DNA of 64,000 nucleotides from Bog-950 sp964423405. GTDB taxonomy: Bacteria; Bacteroidota; Bacteroidia; Chitinophagales; LD1. The stretch covers positions 1-64,000 of the forward strand of contig CAYREY010000017.1 in assembly GCA_964423405.1 (NCBI GenBank), read 5' to 3'. Under the pieces are notes generated by a model. The model ran no database searches and was not told the origin of the DNA. It saw only the letters and a list, made by a program, of their open reading frames with translations. Below, piece by piece: positions 60,878 through 64,000 of the stretch. Each line of letters begins with the position of its first letter. The first letter of the stretch is position 1. The position numbers and the translations under genes are program-made.

Positions 60878-61692
60878 CTAATGCAGGGCAGGTACACTTT
60901 AAGTTTGTAACCATTACCGAAGCAAGTTTTGAGGTACCCGATGTAGAACACCGCCACGGCTACTGGACTGTTTTTGTTTTTCTGGAGGGTAAGGGCCGCC
61001 ATGTTATCGACTTTAAAGAAGTACCCATAAAACCCGGCAGTATACATATGGTATTGCCTGGGCAGATACATGCCCTGCATGGCGGCAAAAATTTTCTGGC
61101 CTATGCCCTGATGTTTACCGAAGAATTTTTTTTAATGCGCGATGAAACCATAAAACTACTGATGCGCCTGTTTGGTTTTATGGATGCCGGCGAAGCGGCA
61201 GCCTTTACTATTACCAAAGAAGAAAAAGACTTTTTTACCAGCCTGCTAACGCTGATAAAGCAGGAATATAATAGCCAGAACGCTAACAAAGGCGCGGTAT
61301 TGCTCGATCTGCTTTCGGTGTTTATTACCAAATGTATAAGTGCGCTACAGTTGCCGCAGTTAAACCACCAGGCCGATAACTCGCTGGATTATATACGCCT
61401 GCGCAACGAGGTAGAGCATAACTTTCACACCATACATACCGTAGCCGGCTACGCCGAAAGATTAGGACTTTCTGCCAAACAATTAAATGAGATATGCCGC
61501 CAGAACACCGGCAACACTGCACTTGATTTTATACACGCCCGTATAGTAATAGAGGCCAAGCGCCTGCTCAAGTACAGCGATAAACCCATTAAGCAGATTG
61601 CCTACGAACTTAACTTTACCGATGCCGCCCACTTTACCAATTTTTTCCGCCAGCGTACCGGCATTACACCCGCAGGGTTTAAAATCAGCTAA
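60835..61692 (+). CDS. AraC-family transcriptional regulator
   Basis: A 285-aa regulator. The N-terminal cupin-like part has EHRHGYWTVFVFLEGKGRHVIDFKEVPIKPGSIHMVLPGQIHALHGG (effector-binding). The C-terminal part (about residues 180-285) has two HTH motifs: HTVAGYAERLGLSAKQLNEICRQNTGNTALDFIHARIVIEAKRLLKYSDKPIKQIAYELNFTDAAHFTNFFRQRTGITPAGF, typical AraC. Its start codon is inside a strong hairpin (60828-60877), which suggests translational control or an overlap with the preceding terminator. Ligand and target unknown. Confidence 0.93.
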   Translation: MNKKQNKATPVHRFSNAGQVHFKFVTITEASFEVPDVEHRHGYWTVFVFLEGKGRHVIDFKEVPIKPGSIHMVLPGQIHALHGGKNFLAYALMFTEEFFLMRDETIKLLMRLFGFMDAGEAAAFTITKEEKDFFTSLLTLIKQEYNSQNANKGAVLLDLLSVFITKCISALQLPQLNHQADNSLDYIRLRNEVEHNFHTIHTVAGYAERLGLSAKQLNEICRQNTGNTALDFIHARIVIEAKRLLKYSDKPIKQIAYELNFTDAAHFTNFFRQRTGITPAGFKIS

Positions 61693-61712
61693 AACAACAG
61701 TTAGTACCAATA

Positions 61713-61747
61713 AAAAAATGCCACCGGTAACCGGTGGCATTTTTTTA
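61713..61747. terminator. Bidirectional terminator between convergent genes
   Basis: AAAAAATGCCACCGGT and ACCGGTGGCATTTTTTT form a long palindrome with A/T tails, between the AraC gene (+) and the PorE-like gene (-). Confidence 0.9.
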
Positions 61748-61764
61748 TTTACGGCCAACAATAG

Positions 61765-64000
61765 TTATTTGGTGGCCGGCATAGCCGTAGCTTTGTTTTG
61801 TATGGCGCGGGCGCGTTTTACTTTTTTCTTTTGGGCTTCTTCTTCGGCAGCCTGTAACTGCTGCTGCTCTTCGGCAGTAAGCTGCTTAATTACCTTAAAC
61901 TCTGTTCTTCTGTTTTTAGCACGGCCATCGGGGTTGTCGGTTCCCGGTGGGTTCTCGTTCAGCTCCAGCGGCTGGCTTTCGCCATAGGCTTTGCTTTCCA
62001 GCCTGTATTGTGATATCTGTTTGCTAAGCAGGTATTTCATTACCGCATCGCTACGGCGCTGGGCCAGTTTCAGGTTGTATTCATCGGTACCTTTGCTATC
62101 GGTATGCGAACCTACTTCTACCACATATAGTGGGTTTTCATTCATAAAATTCACTACAGTAGCAAGTGTATCCGGGGCATCTTTTTTCAAGTGGTCTACA
62201 TTAAACTCCCAATACACTATACCCAACCGCTCGCCCACACGGCTCTTGGCGCCCGGTATCTGTTTCATGTTAAAGTTAACGGTTACCGTATCGCTGCTGC
62301 GTTTACCCATGGTAGAAACAGTAGCTGTTACATCTTCGTAATATTTGTTGCGTGCTACCAGTTTGTATTTCTGGTCGTGTTTCAGGTCGAACAGATAGGT
62401 GCCTTCGGCAGCGTAGAAAGATTTTAATTCATTACCGCTTACTTCATCATACAGCGTTATCACGCCATTAGGTATTGCTTTGTTGCTGTCGGTATCGGTT
62501 TGTGTACCGGTTACAGCCAGGTAAATTTTATTTAGCTCTACCTGGTAAATATCATCGCTTACAGCGGTGCTCTTTTGGCTGTAAAAACCACCGGGGCGGT
62601 TACTTACCATAAAGCCAACCGATGCCTGGTCGTTCCACATAAAGTACATATCGTCCAGACTTGAGTTAACCGGCAGGCCCAGGTTCTCCGGCGCCCCCCA
62701 CTCACCATCTTTCAGCACCGATTTAAATACATCGGTAGCACCGATATTTACATGGCCATTAGAGCTGAAATAAAGTGTTTGGTTTTTAGCGTCGTAAAAA
62801 GGTGTCATCTCATCGCCGGTAGTGTTGATAGACCCACCAATTGGCTGTGGCTTACCCAGTGTACCATCGCTGTTTAATTTAGCATAGTAAATATCCATGC
62901 CCTTGCCGCTACGGTCCGATGCAAAGTAAAGCACATCTTCGCCGGCAGGGTTTTTACCCAACGATGGATGCGTAGTGGTAAAGCCTTCGGCATTCACATT
63001 TTTAATTTCCTCGCCGGCTGCCCAGCCATCGGCACCAAAAGTACCACGGTAAATTTTACAGCGCATACGCTGTACATCATCCTGTAAACATTGTGTGTAA
63101 TACATGGTTTTGCCATCTTCGGTAAAGGCGGCATTGCCGGTGTGGGCTTTTACGTTGTTTACCTCGCCTTTCACCTCTTCGCTCTTTACCCAGGTGTTGC
63201 CTTTGCGGGTGGCCTGGTATATTCTAGAGAAAGTACCGTACTTCTCTTTCTTATTTTCCATTATCACCTTATCGCTGGCCCACGAACCGAAATACAGCGT
63301 ATTGGCATCTTTCAAAAACGGTGAGTAATCGGTAAACGGTAGATTGATAGCCTCACTCAGGTGCTGTGTTTTATAATATTTCAGGTCGGTGTTTTTCTGT
63401 AATTCTACAGCCAGGTCGCAACCCTGTGCTTCCAGGTTGGCATTTTTGCGTTGTTCAGCCAGTTCGGGTACATCTTTAGCCAGTCGGTTAAACTTGTTAA
63501 AGTTTTCCTTAGCCACATCGTAGTTGCCCAGATACTTTTCGGTAAGGGCATACTGGTACAAGGCAAACAGGTTTTTATGTTTTGCCGAATCCATATCAAC
63601 CAGTGTTTTGTAATACTTGTTGGCAGCAGTGTAGTCGCGCATTAAAAAGTATCCATCGGCCAGTGGCTGATTAATAAATGTCTTTTTAGGTTTTTTGCCC
63701 AGTGCGGCTTCATAGTAACGCAGCCCATTGCTGATGCTGCCCCGCTGAAACAGTTTTTTACCCAGGCGTTTATTGCGGCCAAAGCCACCGGTGCCCGGAG
63801 CTGGCAATTCTTTTACCTTTTCTTTGCTGGTTGCCGTTACCTCATCCAGTTGCTCAGGCACTTTTCGTGGCTCTATCACCACCGGTTCGGCTACCTGTAC
63901 CGGTTTGTTTATTTTAATAGGTTCAATCTTTACCGGTTCGCTTACTACCGGTTGTGCGGCTGGCGGCGCCGGGGCTGTAGTGGTAGCTGGTTTGGGTTCT
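61765..64000 (-). CDS. PorE-like exported protein: TPR, PD40 propeller, CRD and OmpA domain (5' end outside window)
   Basis: An open frame extends to the window end, so the N-terminus is missing; it contains a Pro/Val/Lys-rich stretch (EPVKIEPIKINKPVQVAEP) before the first helices. Then TPR-like repeats (LADGYFLMRDYTAANKYYKTLVDM, ALYQYALTEKYLGNYDVAKENFNKF); a PD40 beta-propeller (DYSPFLKDANTLYFGSWASD, NAAFTEDGKTMYYTQC, HPSLGKNPAGEDVLYFASDRSG, MTPFYDAKNQTLYFSSNGH); a carboxypeptidase regulatory-like domain (AVTGTQTDTDSNKAIPNGVITLYDE); and a C-terminal OmpA domain (VVEVGSHTDSKGTDEYNLKLAQRRSDAVMKYLLSKQ). This architecture is that of PorE, a T9SS-associated peptidoglycan-binding protein, but Bacteroidota carry many relatives, so the exact orthology is uncertain. 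Confidence 0.85.
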   Translation of the reverse strand, partial: EPKPATTTAPAPPAAQPVVSEPVKIEPIKINKPVQVAEPVVIEPRKVPEQLDEVTATSKEKVKELPAPGTGGFGRNKRLGKKLFQRGSISNGLRYYEAALGKKPKKTFINQPLADGYFLMRDYTAANKYYKTLVDMDSAKHKNLFALYQYALTEKYLGNYDVAKENFNKFNRLAKDVPELAEQRKNANLEAQGCDLAVELQKNTDLKYYKTQHLSEAINLPFTDYSPFLKDANTLYFGSWASDKVIMENKKEKYGTFSRIYQATRKGNTWVKSEEVKGEVNNVKAHTGNAAFTEDGKTMYYTQCLQDDVQRMRCKIYRGTFGADGWAAGEEIKNVNAEGFTTTHPSLGKNPAGEDVLYFASDRSGKGMDIYYAKLNSDGTLGKPQPIGGSINTTGDEMTPFYDAKNQTLYFSSNGHVNIGATDVFKSVLKDGEWGAPENLGLPVNSSLDDMYFMWNDQASVGFMVSNRPGGFYSQKSTAVSDDIYQVELNKIYLAVTGTQTDTDSNKAIPNGVITLYDEVSGNELKSFYAAEGTYLFDLKHDQKYKLVARNKYYEDVTATVSTMGKRSSDTVTVNFNMKQIPGAKSRVGERLGIVYWEFNVDHLKKDAPDTLATVVNFMNENPLYVVEVGSHTDSKGTDEYNLKLAQRRSDAVMKYLLSKQISQYRLESKAYGESQPLELNENPPGTDNPDGRAKNRRTEFKVIKQLTAEEQQQLQAAEEEAQKKKVKRARAIQNKATAMPATK

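Noticed and set aside
61765..63882. The GTG at 63882 as start of the PorE-like gene
   Set aside because: The frame continues without a stop and with sensible Pro/Val-rich linker sequence to the window end, so the gene is truncated by the window.
1..64000. tRNA, rRNA, CRISPR, integrase or transposase genes
   Set aside because: Intergenic spaces were read through and showed no cloverleaf, rRNA, CRISPR or transposase pattern that I could support.

Overview
The window looks like a chromosomal segment of a member of the Bacteroidota, probably near the Chitinophagales (the order is an inference). It carries gldJ next to porP/sprF, porU and porV. It also has secreted proteins with type IX secretion (T9SS) C-terminal sorting domains, PD40/OmpA proteins, and promoters resembling the Bacteroidota TTTG / TAnnTTTG pattern. 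Shine-Dalgarno signals are weak. I see no tRNA, rRNA, CRISPR array, integrase or insertion sequence. The gene content is mostly core and genus-level.

Layout. 1-8.9 kb: the end of a nucleotide-sugar-epimerase-like gene, a three-gene peptide-type ABC importer without its ATPases, an unknown exported protein, a DUF6427-like membrane protein and purQ. 9-15.5 kb: a DinB-fold protein, a small membrane protein, dsbD (interrupted only by an assembly gap), a cytoplasmic TPR histidine kinase and an ion transporter. 15.6-26.3 kb: an arginase-fold protein lacking several metal ligands, an OmpA-domain protein divergent from an ECF sigma/anti-sigma pair, a small lipoprotein, two large tandem paralogous exported proteins of unknown function, and a DUF2461 protein. 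26.4-41.7 kb: an OmpA protein with calcium-binding-type repeats, purF, the T9SS/gliding block porV-porU / porP-gldJ, murF and an orphan OmpR-type response regulator. 41.8-51 kb: an exported unknown, a membrane-anchored patatin, a second DinB protein, an epimerase, a glycosyltransferase, a YkuK-like protein, a lipoprotein and purH. 51-64 kb: an HTH protein, a large Gly-rich T9SS cargo protein, apaG, gmk, yicC, an EamA transporter, a second T9SS cargo protein, an AraC regulator and a PorE-like PD40/OmpA protein running off the end.

How the genes work together. GldJ, PorP/SprF, PorU, PorV and perhaps the PorE-like protein are parts of the T9SS/gliding apparatus. The proteins at 52366-54999 and 59134-60804 carry C-terminal domains that would make them its cargo. 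PurQ, PurF and PurH are three scattered steps of de novo IMP synthesis.

The best candidate for something undescribed is the pair at 20227-25610. Both proteins share a helical repeat module (two copies in the first, one in the second) and the same C-terminal domain with an HRGHS ... GSCGG signature. The spacing between the two motifs is identical, which recalls the His/Cys dyad of clan CD peptidases (gingipain, CHAT, caspase).

The two 100-N gaps are each flanked by the same exact 55-bp sequence. Collapsing N plus one copy restores intact dsbD and porU frames, so these are assembly artefacts and not broken genes.
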